Shown piece by piece: positions 30,764 through 39,578 of a stretch of 64,000 nt of DNA. The position numbers and the translations under genes were made by a program. The stretch comes from an uncultured Alphaproteobacteria bacterium. Its GTDB lineage: Bacteria > Pseudomonadota > Alphaproteobacteria > Methylaequorales > Methylaequoraceae. Every line of letters begins with the position of its first letter. Position 1 is the stretch's first letter. The stretch spans positions 136,211 through 200,210 of the forward strand of contig CACAYF010000001.1 in NCBI GenBank assembly GCA_902536655.1, read 5' to 3'. Under the pieces are notes generated by a model that was given only the letters and a program-made list of their open reading frames with translations, did no database searches and was not told the origin of the DNA.

Positions 30764-31756
30764 ATGGATGAAAAAAACGCATTTAATACAGACTTAGATC
30801 CTGAAGTAATAAAGGTCAGAGATAAAATAATTACCAAAATTGGAGACAAACCTCTTGAAGAAGTGAATTCCATAATTAAGAAATTATTAAATGAGAGTAT
30901 GGATGAAGTCACTAGATTAGGGGCTTTAGCTGCAAGATTGAAGATTATAAGATCAAAAATAGATCTTTTATACGAAAGAAAGGTTGAAATAAAGCCGAAG
31001 AAGCAAGAAAAGAAAACCGAGGAAGAAAAAAATGAGGAAAAACCCAAAAAGTCAGAGGAAAAATGGATTAGGATAAAAATGTTAGTAGCAGGAGAGGTGA
31101 ATGGAAAACAAATTGACAAGGGTGTTATACTGGATGTTAAAGAAGAGGATGGAAAAAAACTTGTAGAATCAAAAAAAGCTGAAGTTGTTGAGGAAATTTC
31201 TGAAGGGGCTTCACCTATGCAGAAGTCTGAAGATCCTAAAAAGGAACAAGAAATAAATAATGATAAAAAAGAGGGTTCAGAAACAAACGAAAAAAGCAAC
31301 TCACCATTAAAACAAGATTCGAATACTGAACAAGACTCAAATTTAAATAAAGAAACAAAACAAGTAAAAGAAGATTCAGAAGAAAACTCTAAATCAAAAA
31401 ATCTTCTGGAGAAACATGAAGACGCAGTTCAAGAAGATGATAATAATGAAGAAGTTGATTTAAAAAAAACAGATAATTCAGGTGAAGTTAAAAGTGAAAA
31501 TATAGAGAAAAAACCTGAAACAAATACCTCAGATAATGCCTCAGCAACTAACGCAAAAGAAAAAGAATCAATATCAGACGAAAACGAAAAACAACAGAAA
31601 GCTTCAAAAATTGAAAAAAAAACTGATCACGCTGACAATCAAGAAACTGAATTAAAACCAGACAAAAAGGAAAGTGAAAATAAAATTGAAGCTACAGACG
31701 ATTCTTCCGAAAAAGAGGGTGATAAAAATAAGGATGTTGAAAAAGGAAATAGTTAA
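30764..31756 (+). CDS. hypothetical protein with structured N-terminus and Lys/Glu/Ser/Asn-rich low-complexity C-terminus, flagellar-linked by context
   Basis: ATG 30764; MDEKNAFNTDLDPEVIKVRDKIITKIGDKPLEEVNSIIKKLLNESMDEVTRLGALAARLKI...KE-rich tail; divergent from flgB. Confidence 0.75.
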   Translation: MDEKNAFNTDLDPEVIKVRDKIITKIGDKPLEEVNSIIKKLLNESMDEVTRLGALAARLKIIRSKIDLLYERKVEIKPKKQEKKTEEEKNEEKPKKSEEKWIRIKMLVAGEVNGKQIDKGVILDVKEEDGKKLVESKKAEVVEEISEGASPMQKSEDPKKEQEINNDKKEGSETNEKSNSPLKQDSNTEQDSNLNKETKQVKEDSEENSKSKNLLEKHEDAVQEDDNNEEVDLKKTDNSGEVKSENIEKKPETNTSDNASATNAKEKESISDENEKQQKASKIEKKTDHADNQETELKPDKKESENKIEATDDSSEKEGDKNKDVEKGNS

Positions 31757-31837
31757 TTCGTAAAACTTATAAATCAATAGTAAACCAAAAAATTGAAAAT
31801 TCTTTAAATACTTAATGCATAAAAAATCAATATTTAT

Positions 31838-32176
31838 ATGGTAAGATTTTCATTATTAATCTTCTTAATTTTTTTAAGTTCATGCAAAGATATGTTCTTA
31901 AGGTTTAAGTACCAAACAATAGAATGTCAGGAAAACAGTTTTAATTTAAAAAAAATTTCAATTAAAAATGATAAAGCTGGATATTTTGCAGATGTTCAAT
32001 TTGGAGATTATTATCATAAAATTAAAATTATAAAGAATAATGCAGAGTGGATTTTTTTAGGAAATGAGATATTAGATCTGGAGGTTGGAATTCATAAGCA
32101 TTCTGAAAAAGTTGAAGTAAGGCAAAAGAATATTATAAAAAATTTAAAGTGCAAAAAAAATATTTTTAAAATGTAA
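31838..32176 (+). CDS. small hypothetical lipoprotein
   Basis: MVRFSLLIFLIFLSSCKD lipobox (LSSC). Confidence 0.6.
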   Translation: MVRFSLLIFLIFLSSCKDMFLRFKYQTIECQENSFNLKKISIKNDKAGYFADVQFGDYYHKIKIIKNNAEWIFLGNEILDLEVGIHKHSEKVEVRQKNIIKNLKCKKNIFKM

Positions 32177-32180
32177 TAAT

Positions 32181-32606
32181 TTATCCTTTACCATGATATT
32201 TTAAAATTGGTTCAATTTCTTCTTTACTCAGTCCTGTAGAAGAGGATATTTCTTCTAATCCTCTTCCTTGATTAGCCATCTGAATAGCTTTTGTAATGTT
32301 CGAATCACCTTTGTTAGAATCTGCAAGTCTAGAAATTTCAAGGTCTAACTTTTCTAATGTATACTTGTAATCATTGAGAATTTTTTTTTGTTCTGATAAA
32401 TTCATCTCTAATGATCTGAATTCTTCTATTAGGTCTTTAATGGTTCTTTCGAGCATATTAATTCTTTTTGTATTTTGATCGTTTTTTAAGTAATCAAATA
32501 TAAAAGCTGAAACTACAAAAATTAAAAGAAGGATTGTCAAGATTATAATTATAGAGGATACACTGCCCGAAGGATCTTTTTCTATATAATCTCTAAGAAA
32601 ATCCAT
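32181..32606 (-). CDS. DUF2802/DUF6115-like membrane-anchored coiled-coil protein
   Basis: N-terminal TM, coiled coil, C-terminal AIQMANQGRGLEEISSSTGLSKEEIEPILKYH helix-turn-helix-like motif, in flagellar cluster. Confidence 0.6.
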   Translation of the reverse strand: MDFLRDYIEKDPSGSVSSIIIILTILLLIFVVSAFIFDYLKNDQNTKRINMLERTIKDLIEEFRSLEMNLSEQKKILNDYKYTLEKLDLEISRLADSNKGDSNITKAIQMANQGRGLEEISSSTGLSKEEIEPILKYHGKG

Positions 32607-32642
32607 TTATACATAGTATTACTAAATTTCTTGAACAACAAC

Positions 32643-32921
32643 TTATTTAAATTTTCTACTCTCAATAAATTGTTTAAACTCCAGAAAAAGATTATTATTA
32701 AAATTTTTATTCGAATCCAACTTATTAATTAGTTCTTTAAGCTTTTCTAATCGATTGGAAATTTCTTTTTTTTGCGATGATAAGTTGTCGGAGCTAAGCT
32801 TGTCATTGATTATTCTAATTAAATTTTGAAGTTGTTCTTCTATTTGGTCAAGTTCCCTTACATTTTCAGTTGTGGAAGCTTTTTCCAAAATTTGAAGAAT
32901 AGAATCTAATTCTTTTTCCAT
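32643..32921 (-). CDS. small coiled-coil protein, possible FlgN-like chaperone
   Basis: Helical 92-aa ORF immediately downstream of flgM-like gene; assignment from context and heptad-like pattern only. Confidence 0.4.
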   Translation of the reverse strand: MEKELDSILQILEKASTTENVRELDQIEEQLQNLIRIINDKLSSDNLSSQKKEISNRLEKLKELINKLDSNKNFNNNLFLEFKQFIESRKFK

Positions 32922-32934
32922 TAACTAATGGTGA

Positions 32935-33246
32935 TTATTTCATCTCTTTATAAGCATCGAACAAAGCATCGGCAACCTTTGACAAATCAACTGGGTAGTC
33001 ACCATTTTTAATAGCTTCTTTAATTCTAGTTGTTGCAACTTTATCAATTGGAGGTTCCTTGGACATATTCTTAATCTTTTCCTTAGTTATAAACTGTGAA
33101 ACCTTTCCATTATCATTGCTCACATCTTTTTTGGTAGTATTGTCAACCTTGTTAACTACAGATTTGTGTACATTCGTATTCTGCGACTCTTTTTTTGTAT
33201 TAGTTACGCTAGAATTCAATGTTTTATTTTTAATCTGATCTATCAT
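32935..33246 (-). CDS. flgM: anti-sigma-28 factor FlgM
   Basis: C-terminal IDKVATTRIKEAIKNGDYPVDLSKVADALFDAYKEMK matches the FlgM sigma-binding motif. Confidence 0.8.
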   Translation of the reverse strand: MIDQIKNKTLNSSVTNTKKESQNTNVHKSVVNKVDNTTKKDVSNDNGKVSQFITKEKIKNMSKEPPIDKVATTRIKEAIKNGDYPVDLSKVADALFDAYKEMK

Positions 33247-33279
33247 ATCTTTATCCTTAAATATATATACGACTAACTT

Positions 33280-33993
33280 TTAATATTGTTTAGAGTTTAG
33301 TATAACTTTTTTTTCATTTTTTGCATATCCAACAATTATTTTCCCACTCTTTACGTTTTTAACCTTTATCATATCCATATAATTAGCATCATTCATGGCT
33401 AAACCCTCTTCTTTAATTGTGACAAAGCTTTTATTATTAATAATTGTAACCAGTGAATTCTTTTTAATTAGCCAGTCTTTTTGAAGGTTTGAGCGCTTTA
33501 ATAATTGATTTGAATTCACATTTTTTTTTAATTTTTTCCCTACAATGGCTGATTTATCATTAATAAAGACGTTTTCGTGACTTTTTTTTTTTTTGATAAC
33601 TATTAGATCTTTTTCTTTAATAATTGTCCCTTTCTCTTTAAAGTTTTTAAGTGCATAAAAATTTGATAATTGTTCATTTTTTATTTCTGATTTCTGTTTA
33701 TTAACTTTATTTCGGACTATGAATTGCCAAGGATTTTTTCCAATACAATTAACCTTTATCAGCTTGGAGTTACCAGATATATCATTGATTATTATATTAT
33801 TTGGTTCACAAGCTGGATATTTCAAACTTTCTAGGATATTAACATTTGCTTCTTCACCTTGTTTTTCTAACCACTTTTCAATTAAAGACTTGATTTCGTA
33901 ACCTGAGATTGTTGAAGCTAAAGAATCTTTCACAATCAAAAAGGTTATAATTAAAGCTTTTAAAACGATTTTTAAATTTAAATTAATTGCCAT
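33280..33993 (-). CDS. flgA: flagellar basal body P-ring formation chaperone FlgA (SAF domain)
   Basis: FYALKNFKEKGTIIKEKDLIVIKKK...AIVGKKLKKNVNSNQLLKRSNLQKDWLIKKNSLVTI...GLAMNDANYMDMIKVKNVKSGKIIVGYAK. Confidence 0.85.
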   Translation of the reverse strand: MAINLNLKIVLKALIITFLIVKDSLASTISGYEIKSLIEKWLEKQGEEANVNILESLKYPACEPNNIIINDISGNSKLIKVNCIGKNPWQFIVRNKVNKQKSEIKNEQLSNFYALKNFKEKGTIIKEKDLIVIKKKKSHENVFINDKSAIVGKKLKKNVNSNQLLKRSNLQKDWLIKKNSLVTIINNKSFVTIKEEGLAMNDANYMDMIKVKNVKSGKIIVGYAKNEKKVILNSKQY

Positions 33994-34408
33994 AAAAGTA
34001 TATGTGATTAGTTTTAGATGAACTATTATGATTAGTTACATTTTTTTCATTTTTGACTAAATTCATTATTTCATTTAAAGAAGGAATTTTTAGTTTTTTG
34101 CCTGCATATAAGAAGTGAGGATTGTTTCTAACGAATGCATGTTTATTCATTTCGATAATTGAAATTTCAATTACCTTCATATTAAGTCCGCTCTTTCCGT
34201 AATATTTGTCTAAAATACTACTAAGAGATTCTCCACTTTGGACTTTATGAACAACAGAATGATTTTGGTTTTTTATAAAGATATTTTCTTTATTTAAACC
34301 TGATCCAACACCGGGCATTCCTTTGTATTCTAAAACTACAAAGGGCTCATTTGATTCAACTTGTCCAAATAAAAGAAAAAGACTAATTATTGTGATTATA
34401 TATTTCAT
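33983..34408 (-). CDS. exported LysM-domain protein, FimV-like LysM
   Basis: Signal peptide; HKVQSGESLSSILDKYYGKSGLNMKVIEISIIEMNKHAFVRNNPHFLYAGKKLKIPS. Confidence 0.7.
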   Translation of the reverse strand: MKYIITIISLFLLFGQVESNEPFVVLEYKGMPGVGSGLNKENIFIKNQNHSVVHKVQSGESLSSILDKYYGKSGLNMKVIEISIIEMNKHAFVRNNPHFLYAGKKLKIPSLNEIMNLVKNEKNVTNHNSSSKTNHIYFYGN

Positions 34409-34416
34409 TTTTGTAC

Positions 34417-35598
34417 CTAATTCATAAATTTAATAATTTTTCCTTTAATTTCTTCTTTTTTATTTAAAGGGTTCAAGGGCTCAACAGTGGCAGTATTTCC
34501 TCTTGAGTCGCTTACCGTAAGAACAATCCATTCGCTCATAGTGATATCCTCAGAATCAGATATAAATCCTACAGTACCTTTTTTTAACCCTTGATTCAAA
34601 CCAATTGGAATTATCAATTCATTATTTACAAGTTCAATTTCAGCTCTTAGAGGTTGGCATTTTAGATTATCTAAAATTCTATATTGAATTTTAGAAATAC
34701 TCTTATCTACAAATTCAATTAATTTATCCTCAGACACTCGAAGAAATGCATCTATATGTGGATAGCCTGTTTTGTTTCCAATCCATAAAGAAAATTTGTA
34801 ATTCAAAGAATCCAATACTCTGTAATATGGACCTTCATAAATATTCAAAGTAATGTCTACCATAAGCTCTTTTGATACTCTTGTTAGTCTTCCTTTGGCG
34901 TGGTTAAGTTTAATTATTGGATGTAAAGCAAACTCCCCTTGGTTTAATGCATTTCTTCTACCCTCCACTAAATTGTTATAATCAAGTGATATTGATTTTT
35001 TGACAACTTTGCTTGGATTAAATGCAATTCTTGAAGAATCTTTTAAATTAATAAAATCAATATTATTTAAATTATTAAAAATCTCTCCAGAAATTTTTAT
35101 TGGAAGTTTATCGGTCCACGCAGGAAGTTTGCTTGAAATTGAATAATGTGGTGCTAAATATGACAGATTTACGAAATCTCTATTTGTACAATTAAGCATG
35201 TTGTTAATATTTATGTTTACAAGATAAGCTTTGATAGAAACGTTGTAATGAGTTTTGTCTTGATTTTCTTCAATAATTACAAAATCCTTAATAGTTGAAG
35301 ACGGTCTGATCAAAACGTTTTCATTAAGGTTCGTGTTTGTGTCCACACTAGAATATCCATCAACCTTTGCTCCCCCTTGCAGACTAGCAAGATAAAGTGC
35401 ATCCTCAAGCGCTCTTTTTTTGGCAAGATTAACATTGTTATCTATTATCACAGCTCTGCCTTTAGAAAAAACTTCTTTGTAACTAATCTCATTAGCTAAT
35501 AAATAGGTGGATCCTAGAAGAATTACAAAAAGACACGTAAAAAAATAAGCAAGTTGCCTCAAAATTACGTCAAAAGAATTATATTGGATTTTTCTCAA
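34417..35598 (-). CDS. flgT: flagellar assembly protein T (H-ring), TTG start
   Basis: GRAVIIDNNVNLAKKRALEDALYLASLQGGAKVDGYS and LTVSDSRGNTATVEPLNP; adjacent to FlgP-like LPP20 lipoprotein; AAGGAAG SD before TTG 35598. Confidence 0.75.
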   Translation of the reverse strand: MRKIQYNSFDVILRQLAYFFTCLFVILLGSTYLLANEISYKEVFSKGRAVIIDNNVNLAKKRALEDALYLASLQGGAKVDGYSSVDTNTNLNENVLIRPSSTIKDFVIIEENQDKTHYNVSIKAYLVNININNMLNCTNRDFVNLSYLAPHYSISSKLPAWTDKLPIKISGEIFNNLNNIDFINLKDSSRIAFNPSKVVKKSISLDYNNLVEGRRNALNQGEFALHPIIKLNHAKGRLTRVSKELMVDITLNIYEGPYYRVLDSLNYKFSLWIGNKTGYPHIDAFLRVSEDKLIEFVDKSISKIQYRILDNLKCQPLRAEIELVNNELIIPIGLNQGLKKGTVGFISDSEDITMSEWIVLTVSDSRGNTATVEPLNPLNKKEEIKGKIIKFMN

Positions 35599-35611
35599 TT
35601 TACTTCCTTTT

Positions 35612-36121
35612 TTACATTGATTGTGCTGATCTAAACAGGTAAGCAACCATGTCTTGATCTATTTCTAAAACTGTTTCGTAAGTATCACTTCCGGTTGGAT
35701 TTATTCTTACTGTTCTAGCACCTCTGATAACGCCTGACACAATACCTCTGAAAGTGTCATTTTGTACCATTAAATCAATAACAGTAGTATTACTATCAAC
35801 TTTCAACCCATGTATTTGTTCTGCAAGTTCTCTCATTGCAGCCATTCTGGCGGATCTGATAGCCATTAATCTTTTTTGCTCAACATTTTGTCCGGGTTGA
35901 GTTGAAACTACAGCATACCCCGTAGCAGTAAGAGTAGGAAAATTAATCGAAGCTCCGTCCAATAACTCTCTTGTTTTATTAAGTTGACTAGTTGGTTTTG
36001 AATATTCTTCGTAATTCTCTTGAGTTTCATTTGACATATTTGAATTTGTAAATCCACTCATCATGTTACCATTACAAGACTGTAAAAAAATGGCTAAAAT
36101 AGGTAATAAAAATTTCTTCAT
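35612..36121 (-). CDS. flgP: FlgP-like LPP20 family outer-membrane lipoprotein
   Basis: Lipobox FLQSC; ATGYAVVSTQPGQNVEQKRLMAIRSARMAAMRELAEQIHGLKVDSNT...VSGVIRGARTV. Confidence 0.82.
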   Translation of the reverse strand: MKKFLLPILAIFLQSCNGNMMSGFTNSNMSNETQENYEEYSKPTSQLNKTRELLDGASINFPTLTATGYAVVSTQPGQNVEQKRLMAIRSARMAAMRELAEQIHGLKVDSNTTVIDLMVQNDTFRGIVSGVIRGARTVRINPTGSDTYETVLEIDQDMVAYLFRSAQSM

Positions 36122-36155
36122 TGTTAAATCCTTCTAAAATTAATGTCTCAATGTT

Positions 36156-36171
36156 TGCATAAATTATGCCA
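36156..36171 (-). promoter_or_regulatory. candidate sigma-54 promoter for flgP/flgT operon
   Basis: Reverse strand TGGCATAATTTATGCA, GG-N10-GC spacing. Confidence 0.6.
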
Positions 36172-36209
36172 TTTTGTATTATTAGATTGAAATCCTCGCA
36201 AAGTGTATA

Positions 36210-36225
36210 TGGCATGTCTCTTGCA
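36210..36225 (+). promoter_or_regulatory. candidate sigma-54 promoter for flhA operon
   Basis: TGGCATGTCTCTTGCA, near-consensus with GG-N10-GC spacing, 85 nt upstream of flhA. Confidence 0.75.
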
Positions 36226-36310
36226 TCTATTTTTGTATGATTTTTAAACATAAAAAAACCAGCTTTTCTAGACTTTTTTTGGTCAGAATTTTGACACTAA
36301 GGATTTATTA

Positions 36311-38452
36311 ATGGATCTAGTGCTAAAAACATTCCAAAAAGAGAACTTTTTGAGTTTTGCCAGAACTTTCAGTATCCCAATTGGAATAATGATCTTAATT
36401 GCTATGATGGTTATTCCGTTACAGCCATGGATGTTAGATATTTTATTTACTTCTAATCTTCTTGTTTCTTTATTAGTTTTGATGGTAGCTTTGCAGACTT
36501 TTAGGCCGCTCGATTTTTCAAGTTTCCCAACAGTTTTACTATTTGCAACTGTATTAAGATTGGGACTTAATGTTGCATCAACCCGTGTAATTTTAAAATC
36601 TGGTCATAATGGGACAGATTCAGCAGGATCAATAATCGAAGCTTTTGGAGAGTTTGTAATGTCTGGAAGTTATGCAGTTGGTTTATTTGTTTTTTCTATT
36701 TTAGTTATTATCAATTTAATTGTTATAACAAAAGGAGCTGGAAGAGTTTCTGAAGTAGCAGCTAGATTTACCCTAGATGCAATGCCTGGGAAACAAATGG
36801 CTATCGACGCTGATTTAAATGCAGGAATTATTACAAGTGAAGAAGCTAAGGGTAGAAGAAATGAAATAGCAAAAGAAGGAGAGTTTTATGGTGCGATGGA
36901 TGGGGCTGCAAAATTTGTAAAAGGAGATGCTGTAGCTGGAATATTAATTTTAGTCATCAATATAATTGGCGGACTTATAATAGGTTCAGTCATGCACGAT
37001 CTAACTATAAGTGAGTCGGCTGAAACATATATACTTCTGACGGTAGGAGATGGTCTTGTTGCACAAATTCCATCATTGCTACTCGCAATGGCTACGGCTA
37101 CTATCGTGACTAGAATATCATCTGATAACAATGATTTGGCGGGACAGATATCGAAACAGATGGGCTTATCAAAAGCATGGGTTCCAGTTTCAGCTGTTCT
37201 ACTGCTTTTTGGTTTGGTTCCAGGTATGCCAAATACATTATTTTTAATTGGTGCATTTTTATCAGGATTAATAGCGTGGTTTACCTCCAAAAGTGATGGA
37301 TTAAATCAAAGCGAAGAACAAACAGAACAAAAAAATGAAGAAGAAAATATCGGAGACATTGAAATTGATGAAGTGTCTGACAATGCCTCAATATCTCTTG
37401 ATCTGGGTTACGGTTTAATATCATTAGTTGATTCCACTGATAAAAAATCAGCTGGACCTTTAATTTCAAAAATTACTAGTATTAGAAAACAAGTTTCAAA
37501 AGATTTGGGTTTTGTAATTCCAAATGTCAGAGTAAAAGATGATTTATCTTTAGATGCAAATTCATATAAAATTAGGATCGGACATACAATTGTTGCGGAG
37601 GATAAAATTTATGTTGATAGAAAACTTGCAATGCCTGGTGATGAAACGCAAATCAAAATTCAAGGAATACAAGTTAAGGATCCATCTTTTGGATTAGACG
37701 CGGTTTGGATAGAACAGCATTTAGTTGCTAAAGCCGAGTCCAATCATTACATGGTTATTGAACCTGAGGCAGTTGTAGGCACACATCTAAATCAAATTTT
37801 GTTGAAGTATGCAGGGGAATTAATAAGTCAAGACGATGTACAGTCTCTTCTTGATAATTTGTCAAAAACACACCCGCAGCTAGTTCAATCCGTTATCCCG
37901 AAACTTGTCCCATTACATTATCTAACAATTATTTTAAGAAATTTATTAGTTGAGAGAGTACCCATCAACGACTTAAAAAAAATACTTGAAGCTTTGTCTA
38001 ACTTATCTGATAAAAAACTCAGTCCAGACGAATTATCTGAAGCAGTAAGACCGGCAATTTCTTCTCTACTAATTCAGAAGATTTCAAATGTGAATGAACC
38101 ACTTGACGTAATTACTTTCAATCCTGAATTTGAACAAATGTTGATATCTATGACAAAAAAAAGTGGTTCAGACGGGCTTTTAATTGACCCATCATTAGCT
38201 AAACAAATGATAAAATCGATAATTGACGTAGGAGAAAAATCTTCAGCAACAGGAAACTCTCTAGTTGTAGTAACCTCTCCAATTATTAGAAAGGACTTGT
38301 CAATTTTATTACGTCAACATGTAGAAGATATTGTTGTGCTTTCATTTACTGAGTTACCTGAAAATAAAAGAGTAAAAGTTATAGCAACAATAGGAGAACA
38401 GATAAAAACAGAAAATAAAAAGGAGCAAAAAAATGAAAACGCAACTATTTAA
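36311..38452 (+). CDS. flhA: flagellar export protein FlhA
   Basis: RPLDFSSFPTVLLFATVLRLGLNVASTRVIL, RFTLDAMPGKQMAIDADLNAGIITSEEAKGRR. Confidence 0.97.
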   Translation: MDLVLKTFQKENFLSFARTFSIPIGIMILIAMMVIPLQPWMLDILFTSNLLVSLLVLMVALQTFRPLDFSSFPTVLLFATVLRLGLNVASTRVILKSGHNGTDSAGSIIEAFGEFVMSGSYAVGLFVFSILVIINLIVITKGAGRVSEVAARFTLDAMPGKQMAIDADLNAGIITSEEAKGRRNEIAKEGEFYGAMDGAAKFVKGDAVAGILILVINIIGGLIIGSVMHDLTISESAETYILLTVGDGLVAQIPSLLLAMATATIVTRISSDNNDLAGQISKQMGLSKAWVPVSAVLLLFGLVPGMPNTLFLIGAFLSGLIAWFTSKSDGLNQSEEQTEQKNEEENIGDIEIDEVSDNASISLDLGYGLISLVDSTDKKSAGPLISKITSIRKQVSKDLGFVIPNVRVKDDLSLDANSYKIRIGHTIVAEDKIYVDRKLAMPGDETQIKIQGIQVKDPSFGLDAVWIEQHLVAKAESNHYMVIEPEAVVGTHLNQILLKYAGELISQDDVQSLLDNLSKTHPQLVQSVIPKLVPLHYLTIILRNLLVERVPINDLKKILEALSNLSDKKLSPDELSEAVRPAISSLLIQKISNVNEPLDVITFNPEFEQMLISMTKKSGSDGLLIDPSLAKQMIKSIIDVGEKSSATGNSLVVVTSPIIRKDLSILLRQHVEDIVVLSFTELPENKRVKVIATIGEQIKTENKKEQKNENATI

Positions 38453-39578
38453 AGCTAGAGACATGAAAACAGCAATGAATTTAGTCAATGATGAATATGG
38501 AGAAAAAGCCATTATTTTATCTACAAAAAAAAATAATGGTGTTATTGAAGTTGAAGCGTCTGACAATGACGACGTTATTGAAACTCATAAAAAGAAAGTA
38601 GAAGAGAAGAAAAATTTTTCAAAAGTATTTAATAAAGAAATAAATATACCTACTAAAGAAAAACCGCCAAAAAAAGACAATATTTCTTATTTTGGCAAGA
38701 GGGAATCAAATCAAAATACTTATGACAATATCGATCCTCGAATGCTTGAAAAAATTCAGATTCAACTTGAATCACTAAAAGATGATATGAATAAGATGAT
38801 AATAACTGATCAGTCAGGTATTTCTGATAAATTATCTTACTTCACACCCATTAGATTAAGACAAGAAAAATTTTTACCCGAAATAATTAATAAACTAAGT
38901 TATTCTTTTATTGGAAAAAATCTGGAGGAAGGCAGAGTATCTTTTTTTAGAGAGTTATCTAAAAAATTAGCATCAGACGATTTCCCTAGATTATTAAATT
39001 CTAAAAATATCTTTATTTTTGGTAATTCTGGATCAGGAAAATCTACTCTATCTGCTAAAATTGCATCGTTTTTGTCAGATAAGAAAAACACTAAAAATAT
39101 TTATTTTTATGATATTACAAATTCCTGTACTGGAAATTCAGACACATTACGATCATATAGTAGAGTTCTAGGCTTTCCCGTTAAAGATTATAAGTTTTTT
39201 AATTTTAATAAACAAACTGAGGATGATTCTATAAACATTTTTGATATTTCAGGGGATATTAATTTTGGAGTACAAAAAATCAAAGAGATAAAAAATTCAT
39301 TTCCGTCCTTCAATTTTTGTTCTATATTAACATTACCAAGTGGATCAAATTCTGAAATGATAGACGGATTAAGTGATAAAGTCTCTAATATAAGACCTAT
39401 GGTGGCAGTTACAAAATTGGATGAGTGTTGGGTAGGCGCTGAAGAGTTTTCTTCCTTAGCCAAGAATAATTCAAGAATTGGTATTGTTACAGGAACAAAG
39501 GTGTTAATTGATTCAATAATTGAAGCAAATGAAAACTCACTCACAAAATATATGAAAGAGAATTTTAAAGGTGTCTGA
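38433..39578 (+). CDS. flhF: flagellar biosynthesis SRP-type GTPase FlhF, divergent
   Basis: N-term FKARDMKTAMNLVNDEYGEKAIILSTKK (FlhF-type), P-loop GNSGSGKST, TKLDE motif; between flhA and flhG. Confidence 0.85.
   Translation: MKTQLFKARDMKTAMNLVNDEYGEKAIILSTKKNNGVIEVEASDNDDVIETHKKKVEEKKNFSKVFNKEINIPTKEKPPKKDNISYFGKRESNQNTYDNIDPRMLEKIQIQLESLKDDMNKMIITDQSGISDKLSYFTPIRLRQEKFLPEIINKLSYSFIGKNLEEGRVSFFRELSKKLASDDFPRLLNSKNIFIFGNSGSGKSTLSAKIASFLSDKKNTKNIYFYDITNSCTGNSDTLRSYSRVLGFPVKDYKFFNFNKQTEDDSINIFDISGDINFGVQKIKEIKNSFPSFNFCSILTLPSGSNSEMIDGLSDKVSNIRPMVAVTKLDECWVGAEEFSSLAKNNSRIGIVTGTKVLIDSIIEANENSLTKYMKENFKGV

Noticed and set aside
30688-31299. 203-aa minus-strand Ser/Phe-rich ORF
   Set aside because: Antisense to the Lys/Glu-rich CDS at 30764-31756; composition (S/F/L) is the mirror of K/E codons.
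33240-33300. Sigma-28 (TAAA-N15-GCCGATAA) promoter upstream of flgM
   Set aside because: Only a loose TAAAAGTT...GATAA match with wrong spacing; not supported.
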